A DNA stretch of 42,911 nt from a virus, in IMG/VR virus record IMGVR_UViG_3300007754_000018, positions 1 through 42,911 of that record. One strand, written 5' to 3'. The position numbers were made by a program, and so were the translations under genes. A model generated the notes under the pieces. That model did no database searches. It was not told where the DNA came from and saw only the letters and a program-made list of their open reading frames with translations. Below are positions 15,432 through 22,710 of this stretch, piece by piece (positions within the stretch are counted from its first letter, which is position 1; the number at the start of each line of letters is the position of its first letter).

Positions 15432-16547
15432 TCAACTTGATAATAATATCTTATTATACACGGATGTAGCCAAACTTGCAATACATTTTGGAGCGACCAT
15501 CCGTCCAATTCGCTCCGCCTTTTGATTAAATGTACCTTCCAAAATAAAATCATCTGGAAGACCTTGAACTCTTTTTAGTTCTTTGATAGTTAGTTTTCTA
15601 TCTAACTCATAATGTATCACACCAGACAAACCCTTCTGCTGTCCTTGCTGTGTGATAGTGGGACTAGGTAAATTAGGACACGGACGTATCAAATTAAACA
15701 AACTTTGATTAGGATGATACTCCGAACCCTTTACTTGTCTTTCTGGATTCTTTGGCAGTTTAGGTATCCAGTCGTTTAGAAAACCCTTTGCAACTGCCTC
15801 ATACAATTCCTTTTCTTCCTCAGGGTCATTCTCTATATCATGTATCGCTTCATATAATGAAACGTGTTCCCTATGTGTCGGTGTCGGGTAAATACTTTCA
15901 AGCGTCATAAAGTTTAGAGAAGTCTTGGCCAGGATATCATTTCTTATTGCAACAAAGAAACATCTTTCCCGTGCCTGCGGTGTCCCATAGTCGGCCGCAT
16001 TGAGTGACTTACCTACTGCCGTATAACCAATGTCTTGAAACGCATTGATGATACGGTTGAAGTATTCCTTTGCCTTACCAAACATTATTGACTTTACATT
16101 CTCGCCAATAATAACCTTAGGTTGTATATCGTTAGCAACACGGATAAACTCAAAGAACAAATCCTCAACGCCTTTGACCTTTCCCTTGTCACTATAATTC
16201 TTTTCTTGACCCCATCCCTTCTCTCTACGGCCGGCAATACTAAACGCCGAACAGGGTGGAGAACCATCTAATATATCCAGTTCACCTTTGCCCAGTGAAG
16301 TCATATCCAACAGGTCACTGCCAGTCAAATAATTAATGTCACCATCAACAAAGGGTGTGCCTGGGTAGTTGGCCAAATAAGTTTCTTGAGCAGACTCCAC
16401 AAACTCGTTTACACATAGAATGTCTCCACCTGCAAGTTTATAACCTGTAGATGACCCACCGCCACCAGCAAATGTAGAGATAACTGTAAACAGTTTTCTC
16501 TCTGCTGATTGCTTTACATCATTCAATGTGTAGGGTTGATAAATCAA
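15432..16547 (-). CDS. DNA cytosine-C5 methyltransferase (copy 2)
   Basis: Paralogue of the enzyme at 6921-8060, similar from the first residues (PYTLNDV...TVISTFAGGGGSSTGYKLAGG). Motif I FAGGGGSSTG (27-36), motif IV GSPPCSAFS (C99), motif VI GENVKS (ENV 149-151) and motif VIII QARERC are intact. The target-recognition segment between motif VIII and IX differs strongly from copy 1, which predicts a different target sequence. No ATG is available near the expected N-terminus; the start is probably TTG at 16545-16547, so translation may be weak. It lies between the ParB-like gene and the unknown gene, splitting the clamp-loader genes 44 and 62. Confidence 0.92.
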   Translation of the reverse strand: MIYQPYTLNDVKQSAERKLFTVISTFAGGGGSSTGYKLAGGDILCVNEFVESAQETYLANYPGTPFVDGDINYLTGSDLLDMTSLGKGELDILDGSPPCSAFSIAGRREKGWGQEKNYSDKGKVKGVEDLFFEFIRVANDIQPKVIIGENVKSIMFGKAKEYFNRIINAFQDIGYTAVGKSLNAADYGTPQARERCFFVAIRNDILAKTSLNFMTLESIYPTPTHREHVSLYEAIHDIENDPEEEKELYEAVAKGFLNDWIPKLPKNPERQVKGSEYHPNQSLFNLIRPCPNLPSPTITQQGQQKGLSGVIHYELDRKLTIKELKRVQGLPDDFILEGTFNQKAERIGRMVAPKCIASLATSVYNKILLSS

Positions 16548-16562
16548 GTTTTTCTCGCAACC

Positions 16563-17471
16563 TTAATATTCTGGGTTAAGTAATAGTTCCCTATACCACC
16601 CAGTACGTTTCAACCTATCGTGATTGAATTCCCCTATTGTCATTCCAAGTTCAGTTCTACCTTCAATATTCTTTTCCATTTTATCTGAACATACACACAG
16701 TAATTGATAGAAAAAAGTCGCCCTGGCTGCATTAGCCATCTTCCAAGTTTGTTCTGATATCAGAATGAAATCCTCTGTCAATCGTGAAGCGTGACCGTCA
16801 TCCAACATTTCATTTTCTAATAAATCTAAAAATGATGTTACGATATCCGGTCGACCTTTCCAATATAATAATGATGCCCAGGCACCAAACTGTCTACGAT
16901 AGTGGCTATAACTATCAACTCTATCGAAAAACCCATCAATCAATTTGTCGCCTTCTCTAACAATCTCATACCTTTGCTTCCATTTCGCAATAGCATTTTG
17001 CATAGTAAGAGGTTCTTCACCGCGACGTTTTGAAATTTCTCTGACCACAGTAACTTCACTGTCCTTGGCATCTGGATATTTTCTCTGAACCTCATCTGCA
17101 GGTCGTCTTGGTTTTGGTGCGGCCGTTTTAGTAAAACATTCCGGTTCAACTCCAACAACAACTGGGACTTGAGCAGTTATATTCTCTTTGACCATAGCCA
17201 CAAGACGATGTTGAAACTCTGTGATATTACCTTCAACATTAAAAGTAAGAGCCCCACCATCTTGTAAAAATCCATCTTCAACCATACTCTTGGCAATCTT
17301 ATTTACTTGGGATGGCTTAATCTTTCGATTATCTTTGTTATGATAATCAAGAATATATTTTGCCATTTTTGGAGTAAGTGTAATCATAAATGTCTTATAC
17401 TCTTTCCCCTTTGGGTCAAAACCTAATTCTTGAATAGGGTCATCTTCTACTAATTGTACTACATTCCTCAT
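16563..17471 (-). CDS. ParB/sulfiredoxin-fold-like phage protein
   Basis: A 302-residue protein with the layout of phage ParB-like proteins. Residues about 24-110 contain SQVNKIAKSMVEDGFLQDGGALTFN and NITEFQHRLVAMVKENITAQVPVVVGV, corresponding to the usual pattern of a variable-position helix, a Gly-Gly turn, then D-G-Q-H-R-L. Here the usual D-G before QHRL is E-F. The remaining two thirds are helical with basic and aromatic residues (GAWASLLYWKGRPDIV). Start ATG at 17469-17471 follows AAGGAG. Members of this fold include partition proteins, nucleases and, in some phages, enzymes linked to DNA base modification, so with two C5 methyltransferases nearby a role in modification is a reasonable but unproven idea. 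Confidence 0.6.
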   Translation of the reverse strand: MRNVVQLVEDDPIQELGFDPKGKEYKTFMITLTPKMAKYILDYHNKDNRKIKPSQVNKIAKSMVEDGFLQDGGALTFNVEGNITEFQHRLVAMVKENITAQVPVVVGVEPECFTKTAAPKPRRPADEVQRKYPDAKDSEVTVVREISKRRGEEPLTMQNAIAKWKQRYEIVREGDKLIDGFFDRVDSYSHYRRQFGAWASLLYWKGRPDIVTSFLDLLENEMLDDGHASRLTEDFILISEQTWKMANAARATFFYQLLCVCSDKMEKNIEGRTELGMTIGEFNHDRLKRTGWYRELLLNPEY

Positions 17472-17488
17472 TATTAATATTCTCCTTA

Positions 17489-18427
17489 TTATTTGAATTC
17501 ACATTGACTCATTATTTCTGTTAGACAGGCCAATAGATTTACTTCTGCGTCTGCAACAAAGGCACTGTAATACTGATACTTACCCAACACCAATACGGCC
17601 GCAGGAATACTTGCAGGTTTCATTGCCTGATACAAATATTCATATATCTTACGGAATATTTTTGTTGGATCGTTATCAATATTATCAACAACCCATTTAC
17701 GAACTTTACTAAATTCCTTACCTTTCAAATGACCCATCAGTTCCTTCATATTGACTTCTGCAATATTTACAAGGATACCCGAATCAATATTACCACTCAC
17801 ACTATATCGTTGCAGTTCGTTCAATACTCTCCTAAAATCAGGAAAGTGTTTCATTATCAATTCCGCAACGACTTCTTCCTCAAAGCCAATACCTTCTTCT
17901 TTTAGAATCGACTCAACGCGATTCATAAACTGAGATGCCAATATGGCTTTGTTGCCATTTATCTTGAATTCTATAACTGAACATCTGGAGTGCAGAGGTT
18001 CAATAATACGATTACGATAATTGCAAGTAAAAATAAAACGACAGTTTTTATGAAACTCCTCAATGAACCCACGGAGTGCAGGTTGCGTTGACTGAGGATT
18101 GAGGTAATCTGCCTCATCTAAAATAACAACCTTATGTCCAGCATTTTGTAATGATACTGTTGAGGCAAAAGTTTTTATTTTATTTCTGAGAATATCAATA
18201 CCAGATTCTTCCGAACCGTTGATAATGATATAATCACAACCTAGTTCTTCACAAAGAGCTCGGGCAACAGTGGTCTTACCAACACCAGACCCGCCTGCCA
18301 AAAGTAGATTAGGAATCTCTTTTCGGCCAACGAATTCTAGAAATGTATTTTTTATACCTTCTGGTAAGACGCAATCATTTATTTTCTTTGGACGATATTT
18401 CTCTACGAACAGGAAACTCTCTTTCAT
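17489..18427 (-). CDS. 44: Sliding clamp loader large subunit (T4 gp44)
   Basis: AAA+ ATPase that opens and loads the gp45 clamp. Walker A is AGGSGVGKT (44-52), Walker B VVILDEADYL, and HSRCSVIEF is the SRC arginine-finger motif shared with RFC and gp44. With the ATG at 18425-18427 the protein has 312 residues, near T4 gp44 (319), and begins MKESFLFVEKYRPKKIND, parallel to HILEQKYRPSTIDE. A GTG six codons upstream is in frame but gives no better match. The start lies inside the zinc-ribbon gene. In T4 gene 62 comes next; here a cargo cassette does. Confidence 0.95.
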   Translation of the reverse strand: MKESFLFVEKYRPKKINDCVLPEGIKNTFLEFVGRKEIPNLLLAGGSGVGKTTVARALCEELGCDYIIINGSEESGIDILRNKIKTFASTVSLQNAGHKVVILDEADYLNPQSTQPALRGFIEEFHKNCRFIFTCNYRNRIIEPLHSRCSVIEFKINGNKAILASQFMNRVESILKEEGIGFEEEVVAELIMKHFPDFRRVLNELQRYSVSGNIDSGILVNIAEVNMKELMGHLKGKEFSKVRKWVVDNIDNDPTKIFRKIYEYLYQAMKPASIPAAVLVLGKYQYYSAFVADAEVNLLACLTEIMSQCEFK

Positions 18428-18530
18428 CAAATCTTTCTCTCTCACCGCACCAAGGACAGAACCATTCTCTATCCAAAGGTAAATAACTTTCTACTGCTAT
18501 GGACCACCAACCGCTACACTTGTGGCACAT
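18375..18530 (-). CDS. Zinc-ribbon microprotein overlapping gene 44
   Basis: A 51-residue reading frame beginning MCHKCSGWWSIA, with a second pair in WFCPWCGER: two C-x-x-C pairs 24-26 residues apart give a four-Cys zinc ribbon. The tail is charged. It overlaps the first 53 bases of gene 44 in a different frame and follows gene 45 by 22 bases. A TTG at 18570-18572 would add 14 residues but overlaps gene 45. The paired CxxC motifs in a frame that fills the 45-44 gap support a real gene. Zinc ribbons of this kind often contact nucleic acid or polymerase subunits; the function here is unknown. Confidence 0.65.
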   Translation of the reverse strand: MCHKCSGWWSIAVESYLPLDREWFCPWCGERERFDEREFPVRREISSKENK

Positions 18531-18536
18531 AAAATG

Positions 18537-18553
18537 GTACAGTACTTCTGTAC
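18537..18553 (-). promoter_or_regulatory. Small hairpin before the zinc-ribbon/gene 44 starts
   Basis: Perfect 6-base inverted repeat GTACAG / CTGTAC with a 5-base loop, between the gene 45 stop and the zinc-ribbon ATG. Lying just ahead of a start codon with no clear ribosome-binding sequence, it could influence translation of the zinc ribbon or gene 44. Short enough to be chance. Confidence 0.35.
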
Positions 18554-19191
18554 TAATCCGTGGGTTGCTCAAGAGCGATCCAATAAGTTACCTTACTACC
18601 CTTCCAACAAGACACCAGGGCCTGGGATGATACAGAAACATCATACTTACCGGGAATCATTTTGAGATTATCAGCCTTGAAATTGAACTCATAATCTTGA
18701 CCATTATCATCCAACGCAACATCATAATTGTTCGATGTTGAATTTTTCAGATCGGTAACTGTAATCTTTCCTCGGGTCATAACAACATCAGGCAACTGCA
18801 TCACTGCGGATGCTTTCAATACGTTAGCCAATGTTTCTTGTAAAACTTCAAAATGCACATCTGTCTCAGGTGCATTGAATGTATCCGGGGGGGAAATCAG
18901 AATAGATGGATCCGAATAGAAATAACGAATATTTGATCCGCCGCCGTTGACAGTCAAATATTTTTCTTCCATTTTCAAATTCGGGTCTTTCACCAAAGTC
19001 AACACACCAAGAAATTCTGTTAGATCATAGATACCGAATTCCTGTGTGAAGTCCTCTGAAACATCTGCCTCTGCTAAAATATTTTTCATGGTAGACATTG
19101 TTCGCACCTGGCTACCTTCTTTGATTAAAATATTTTGATTGATATTTGAAAAGTTCTTTAGAACTTCAATCGTATCATTACTTAATTTCAT
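18553..19191 (-). CDS. 45: Sliding DNA clamp (T4 gp45)
   Basis: Trimeric clamp that tethers gp43 and, in T4, also activates late transcription through gp33 and gp55. The start MKLSNDTIEVLKNFSNINQNI matches MKLSKDTTALLKNFATINSGI of T4 gp45, which fixes the ATG at 19189-19191; AGGAG lies seven bases before it. An in-frame ATG 18 bases upstream is therefore not used. IYDLTEFLGVLTLV also matches T4. At 212 residues it is slightly shorter than T4 gp45. It overlaps the end of the DUF3310 gene by 14 bases. Confidence 0.95.
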   Translation of the reverse strand: MKLSNDTIEVLKNFSNINQNILIKEGSQVRTMSTMKNILAEADVSEDFTQEFGIYDLTEFLGVLTLVKDPNLKMEEKYLTVNGGGSNIRYFYSDPSILISPPDTFNAPETDVHFEVLQETLANVLKASAVMQLPDVVMTRGKITVTDLKNSTSNNYDVALDDNGQDYEFNFKADNLKMIPGKYDVSVSSQALVSCWKGSKVTYWIALEQPTD

Positions 19192-19480
19192 CTTCACTCT
19201 CCTGCTCATGTATGTGGAGCATCATAATACCATAATGTAAAATCTTCATAAGGTCATCTTTATTCTTGCCGCCTTTACGGCCATATCGTTGAGCATACTT
19301 CAAAATGTTGCCCATACAAAATCCTTCACCATGACCACATTCTTCTATAAACTCCAACGCTTGAAATTTATTTGCTGAATAATGTAACTCGTAGGTTTTA
19401 TCAATATAAGCCCTCAATTCTTTTAGTGATTTGTTTTCACTAAATTTATAAAAATTTTCTGGAATTTTTGTCACTTTCAT
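19178..19480 (-). CDS. DUF3310-family protein
   Basis: About 100 residues. The core FCMGNILKYAQRYGRKGGKNKDDLMKILHYGIMML matches the DUF3310 pattern (G-N-x-x-K-Y-x-x-R, then a Lys/Gly turn and E/D-D-L-x-K), a small helical family common in phages and sometimes named nucleotide kinase without biochemical support. I use the ATG at 19478-19480, which lies seven bases below the -10 box of its promoter; the ATG two codons earlier would lie too close to that box, though it would serve readthrough transcripts and has AAAGG before it. First gene of the 45-44 operon. Confidence 0.75.
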   Translation of the reverse strand: MKVTKIPENFYKFSENKSLKELRAYIDKTYELHYSANKFQALEFIEECGHGEGFCMGNILKYAQRYGRKGGKNKDDLMKILHYGIMMLHIHEQESEDEIK

Positions 19481-19487
19481 ATTCATA

Positions 19488-19516
19488 ATGATAACACCTT
19501 TTTCAGCATTTGTCAA
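19488..19516 (-). promoter_or_regulatory. Host sigma70-type promoter for the DUF3310-45-44 operon
   Basis: Minus strand TTGACA (19516-19511), a 17-base spacer, TATCAT (19493-19488): a near-perfect host promoter. Start of transcription is expected at or next to the ATG at 19480, giving a leaderless or almost leaderless message. Confidence 0.85.
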
Positions 19517-19524
19517 GGGGAAAT

Positions 19525-19625
19525 GGGGGCAGGATAGATGTACCAGTGGCGGCTGGCAGAGCTTTCTTCAAGGGCCTCTCCAAGCATCAGGTGAAGGCTC
19601 CCAGTTACCCAAGAGCCGCACCCCC
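19525..19625 (-). ncRNA. GC-rich structured element, candidate noncoding RNA
   Basis: Between the hsp20 stop and the next promoter lies about 100 bases much richer in G and C than its surroundings. Its ends pair (GGGGG 19525-19529 with CCCCC 19621-19625). Inside are GGCTC/GAGCC (19596-19600 with 19613-19617), CCAG/CTGG (19543-19546 with 19553-19556) and AGAG/CTCT, and an alternative GCGGCT/AGCCGC pairing (19549-19554 with 19614-19619) that would form a competing or pseudoknotted helix. No open frame is plausible. The minus strand is suggested because it would be transcribed from the hsp20 promoters; the plus strand is not excluded. Marine phage RNA motifs such as manA and wcaG are the first comparison to make. 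Identity unknown. Confidence 0.5.
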
Positions 19626-19633
19626 AAATTTAT

Positions 19634-20089
19634 TTAACTAATTTTGATGAGTTTTGGTTTCTTCTCATCAGGTACAATACGTTCAATCTCAACGTATAGC
19701 ATACCATCTTCCATCTTCGCACGATTCACTACTGCATCATCTGCCATAGACCAAGTCCTGGAGAATTTACGTTGTGAGATACCACGATGAACCAGGACAG
19801 CCGAGTTATTGTCATTCGACATTTCATCCTTATCATTATCTTTCGTCGCAACTACCAGTTTTCCTTCGTTAGTTTTGACTTCGATATCCTTCTTGTCATA
19901 TCCTGCCAACGCAACTTCGACCTGCCACTTGTTATCCTCTAACTTACGAATATTGTAAGGCGGGAAATTGGCAGTTGTATGTAGTTGGTAGTGTTCATTC
20001 AGCCTGTCAAAAAGACTGTCAAAACCGACAAAGTGTGGGGCCAGGGTGGCCGTGTCAAAAAGATTTGCTAATGCTTTACTTGTAACCAT
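19634..20089 (-). CDS. Hsp20-family small heat-shock protein
   Basis: Alpha-crystallin chaperone of 151 residues. The crystallin domain runs from about residue 43 (FPPYNIRKLEDNKWQVEVALAGYDKKDIEV) to about 140, with the conserved RGISQRKFSRTWSM segment. The C-terminal KLIKI is an IxI-type tail motif for oligomer assembly. It resembles IbpA and the Hsp20 genes typical of marine T4-like phages, where the gene likewise sits beside gene 45. The ATG is preceded by a strong AGGAGGT. Both an early host-type promoter and a late promoter lie upstream, with a 5' hairpin in the leader, so it is likely expressed through the whole infection. Confidence 0.95.
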   Translation of the reverse strand: MVTSKALANLFDTATLAPHFVGFDSLFDRLNEHYQLHTTANFPPYNIRKLEDNKWQVEVALAGYDKKDIEVKTNEGKLVVATKDNDKDEMSNDNNSAVLVHRGISQRKFSRTWSMADDAVVNRAKMEDGMLYVEIERIVPDEKKPKLIKIS

Positions 20090-20127
20090 TTTATGTTACC
20101 TCCTATTACTGTTTAGCAAGGTTAAAT

Positions 20128-20150
20128 GAGAAACCCCGAAGGCATTTCTC
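20128..20150 (-). promoter_or_regulatory. 5'-leader hairpin of hsp20 with TTCG loop
   Basis: Minus strand GAGAAA...TTTCTC with an inner GCC/GG part and a C(TTCG)G tetraloop, beginning close to the predicted transcription start. A stable hairpin at the very 5' end usually protects an mRNA; it is not followed by a T-run, so it is not a terminator. Confidence 0.55.
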
Positions 20151-20156
20151 AACTAG

Positions 20157-20193
20157 TATTTATAATAATAACAGGAAAAAGATTTCGTGTCAA
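20157..20193 (-). promoter_or_regulatory. Tandem early and late promoters of hsp20
   Basis: Host-type promoter TTGACA (20193-20188), 17-base spacer, TATTAT (20170-20165), directly followed by the late consensus TATAAATA (20164-20157). Both exact or near-exact elements lie between the 20197-20541 stop and the hsp20 leader. Confidence 0.85.
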
Positions 20194-20196
20194 GGG

Positions 20197-20541
20197 TTAT
20201 CTCAATATAAAATATAAAAAAGCAATTACAACTGAAGCATAAATAGACCAACGGAAAAACTTACCCATACCAACATAAAAGCAATGTGCTACTTGCAACT
20301 TCCACATCTTACCCAAATCGTAGTTGATCTTAGCGGCATTCTGTAATTCCAATCGAACTGGTGCAGGCAAAGTCTTTTGAATCTGGGCCCATTGAGGATA
20401 CTCATAAAAAGGATCCATATGTGCCTGCTTATAGGCCATTTTGTATACCTTTTCTGGCTTCCACTTCTCACACCAAGCGACTAGACAAATCAAGTCGTCG
20501 TCACTGATTTCGACATAATTAGGTTCTACATTAATCTTCAC
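20197..20541 (-). CDS. Hypothetical protein with C-terminal membrane anchor
   Basis: A 114-residue protein without a recognised family. The first 80 residues are soluble and rich in aromatic and charged residues (LICLVAWCEKWKPEKVYKMAYKQAHMD, YEYPQWAQIQKTLPAPVR). The last about 20 residues (IYASVVIAFLYFIL) form one hydrophobic segment ending in Arg, so it looks tail-anchored in the inner membrane. The start overlaps the end of the deformylase gene by 11 bases. It is the last gene before the hsp20 promoters. Confidence 0.75.
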   Translation of the reverse strand: MKINVEPNYVEISDDDLICLVAWCEKWKPEKVYKMAYKQAHMDPFYEYPQWAQIQKTLPAPVRLELQNAAKINYDLGKMWKLQVAHCFYVGMGKFFRWSIYASVVIAFLYFILR

Positions 20542-21040
20542 GTTTCTTCATCCGTTCTAATTTCTTTGATTCTTTCTTTGCTTTATTCAAATGATATATA
20601 CTGGCACGTTTGGTAAACACCAAACCATTCAAATGATCTATCTCATGCTGTATGATTCGTGCAGTGATACCAGTAGGTTGATTCTCAACCTTTGTACCAT
20701 CAGAATCATAATATGTAAGTTTTATAGTCTTGGGTCTTTTGATATTAACAAAAAAATGTGGAAAACTCAAACATCCTTCTATCATGTATTCGTCACCATC
20801 TTCTTTGACAACCTCATAAGTGGGATTGATAAATGCGTGCTCAATATCTTCGCCCATGCCCACAACAATAACCCGTGTATTCAAATCAATCTGCGGAGCC
20901 GCTAAACCAATACCGTTATTCTCTTTTCGTATCTTTTGCATACGGTATACTAACTCACCAGCATCCATAAGTGGGTTTTCAAAATCCCAGGGCTCTGCTA
21001 CTTTATACAGTGCTGGGTGTGGGTCGTAAACTAGGTTCAT
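20531..21040 (-). CDS. def: Peptide deformylase
   Basis: Removes the formyl group from the N-terminal Met of new proteins, with a metal held by one Cys and two His. All three motifs are intact: GIGLAAPQ (43-50), EGCLS (88-92) with the Cys ligand, and QHEIDH (131-136) with two His and the catalytic Glu. The 169 residues include a short Lys-rich C-terminal extension typical of bacterial rather than the shortest phage enzymes. The ATG overlaps the stop of gene 46. Deformylases are known in marine T4-like phages and may help the high protein output during infection. Confidence 0.95.
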   Translation of the reverse strand: MNLVYDPHPALYKVAEPWDFENPLMDAGELVYRMQKIRKENNGIGLAAPQIDLNTRVIVVGMGEDIEHAFINPTYEVVKEDGDEYMIEGCLSFPHFFVNIKRPKTIKLTYYDSDGTKVENQPTGITARIIQHEIDHLNGLVFTKRASIYHLNKAKKESKKLERMKKRED

Positions 21041-22710
21041 GATATCATCCTACTAAAGTTGTTTTGTTTAGCGAAACAAATACTGTGCTCAAACTTATCT
21101 ATACTCAAATCTGGTTTATGACTTACCAAAAATACATTCTCGTCTGATAACGATTTCAGTATTTTAAGGAATTCGTCTGTACCATTTGCATCTAATGAAG
21201 AATCAAATATCTCATCCAATATCAAAAGATTCGTATTTGTTGAGTTTTTCATCTTGGCTATTTGTCGCCAAGTAAATAAAAGTGCCAAGTCAATCCGCAT
21301 CTTCTCACCTTCACTAAAATTGGCATAACTAAACTCATCACGATATCGAGAGCGGATTGTCTCATTGAACTCCTCGTCCAATTGAAACTTGACCTGGAAC
21401 TCCAATTTGTTCAAATACATATTGATAAAATCATTCATTACAGGAAGATACTTACGAACTATCTTCGTTTTTATACCAGAGTCCTGCAACAGTTGTTTAG
21501 CTATTATATAATAATTTTGATCCATTGTCAAGGAATTTCTTTCCTTATCCACAGATTTAATTTCTTCTTTATACAATTTCAATTTAGTTTTATCTTCGGC
21601 CAATTCTATTTCTATAGCCGCAAGACTTTCCATTTGTGCAACCAACTCACTGTTGAACTGTTCTAAGGCTTTCATAGAAACCTGTTGTTTGGCAATACCA
21701 ACTTCCATAAGAGTATACTCAGTTTCTTGCTTATCCATGTGAGTCAATCGTTCATTCATTTCTGTTATGGCTTCAGAATTTGTCAGTATCTTATCACTTC
21801 GTTTTCCAATTTCATGTTCTTTGAATGTAGCATCTATATGCTGATGGCAAGTAGGACAATCATCATTATCGTGAAACCATTTTATTTCTGTTCGCATCCT
21901 ACTGGCGTTATGACTCAACTTATCACGAACTCTTATAAACTCCTGTTTCTCGTTATGTAATTTCTGATACTGTGGACTGATATTTTCATTCCAATCAAGT
22001 ATACCTTCATATAAAGATTTTATTTCTTTTGTATTGTCAGCAATCTTCTTCTTGGTTGCATCTTTAGATGTTTTACTCTGACCTTTAATTTTTTCAATAT
22101 GGTCGGTAGTCATTGTAATTTTAGTTTCTAACAAATCTGCTTGATGCACCAACTGATTCTGTCTATCCTTAAGGTCTTTTATTTTCTGTTTCAATATCCA
22201 GTTCATCATAGAGAAAATTTTGATATCTAATATTTCTTCCACGACCTCTCGTCTGGCTCGGGCAGTCAGTTGCATGAATGGAACAAACGATGATGAACCA
22301 AGCATAACTACCTGTGTAAAGGACCTATAATTTAGTTTGAGAATTTGTTCCTCTAACTGTTTTTGATAATCTCTTACAGAGGCATCCTGATTCAACAACC
22401 TACCATTTTGATAAATTTCAAAACGAGTAGGTTTTATACTTCGTTTGATATGATACTTCTTTCTACCAATATTGAAAAACACCTCAACAACACAATCCCG
22501 TTCATTTACAGAATTGACAAGTTGATCCTTTTTGATATTACGAAAAGGTTTACCAAACAATCCAAAAGTCAAAGCATCTAACATGGTTGACTTACCTGAT
22601 CCGTTCTCACCCGTAACGAGTGTGGTGGAGTATTTGTTTAGTTGAATTTCAGTGGGTGTGTTACCAGTAGAAAGAAAATTTTTCCAGCTTACTTTCTCAA
22701 ATACTATCAT
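21037..22710 (-). CDS. 46: Recombination nuclease subunit, SbcC/Rad50-like (T4 gp46)
   Basis: ATPase subunit of the gp46/gp47 complex that resects DNA ends for recombination-dependent replication. Walker A GENGSGKST (34-42) lies at the N-terminus; the middle is two coiled-coil arms around a zinc hook CPTC (285-288); the C-terminal part has the ABC signature FSEGEKMRID and Walker B NLLILDEIFD. The 557 residues are near T4 gp46. The start overlaps the gene 47 stop (ATGA). The hook is CPTC followed by HQH rather than a second CxxC, as usual for this family. Confidence 0.96.
   Translation of the reverse strand: MIVFEKVSWKNFLSTGNTPTEIQLNKYSTTLVTGENGSGKSTMLDALTFGLFGKPFRNIKKDQLVNSVNERDCVVEVFFNIGRKKYHIKRSIKPTRFEIYQNGRLLNQDASVRDYQKQLEEQILKLNYRSFTQVVMLGSSSFVPFMQLTARARREVVEEILDIKIFSMMNWILKQKIKDLKDRQNQLVHQADLLETKITMTTDHIEKIKGQSKTSKDATKKKIADNTKEIKSLYEGILDWNENISPQYQKLHNEKQEFIRVRDKLSHNASRMRTEIKWFHDNDDCPTCHQHIDATFKEHEIGKRSDKILTNSEAITEMNERLTHMDKQETEYTLMEVGIAKQQVSMKALEQFNSELVAQMESLAAIEIELAEDKTKLKLYKEEIKSVDKERNSLTMDQNYYIIAKQLLQDSGIKTKIVRKYLPVMNDFINMYLNKLEFQVKFQLDEEFNETIRSRYRDEFSYANFSEGEKMRIDLALLFTWRQIAKMKNSTNTNLLILDEIFDSSLDANGTDEFLKILKSLSDENVFLVSHKPDLSIDKFEHSICFAKQNNFSRMIS

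Noticed and set aside
19525-19625. tRNA gene in the GC-rich element
   Set aside because: No T-loop GTTCGA sequence, no acceptor-stem geometry or anticodon arm on either strand.
22502-22531. TTGACA with a TATTAC 16 bases later on the plus strand
   Set aside because: Lies within gene 46 in an AT-rich stretch, weak -10 box, and no plus-strand gene follows.
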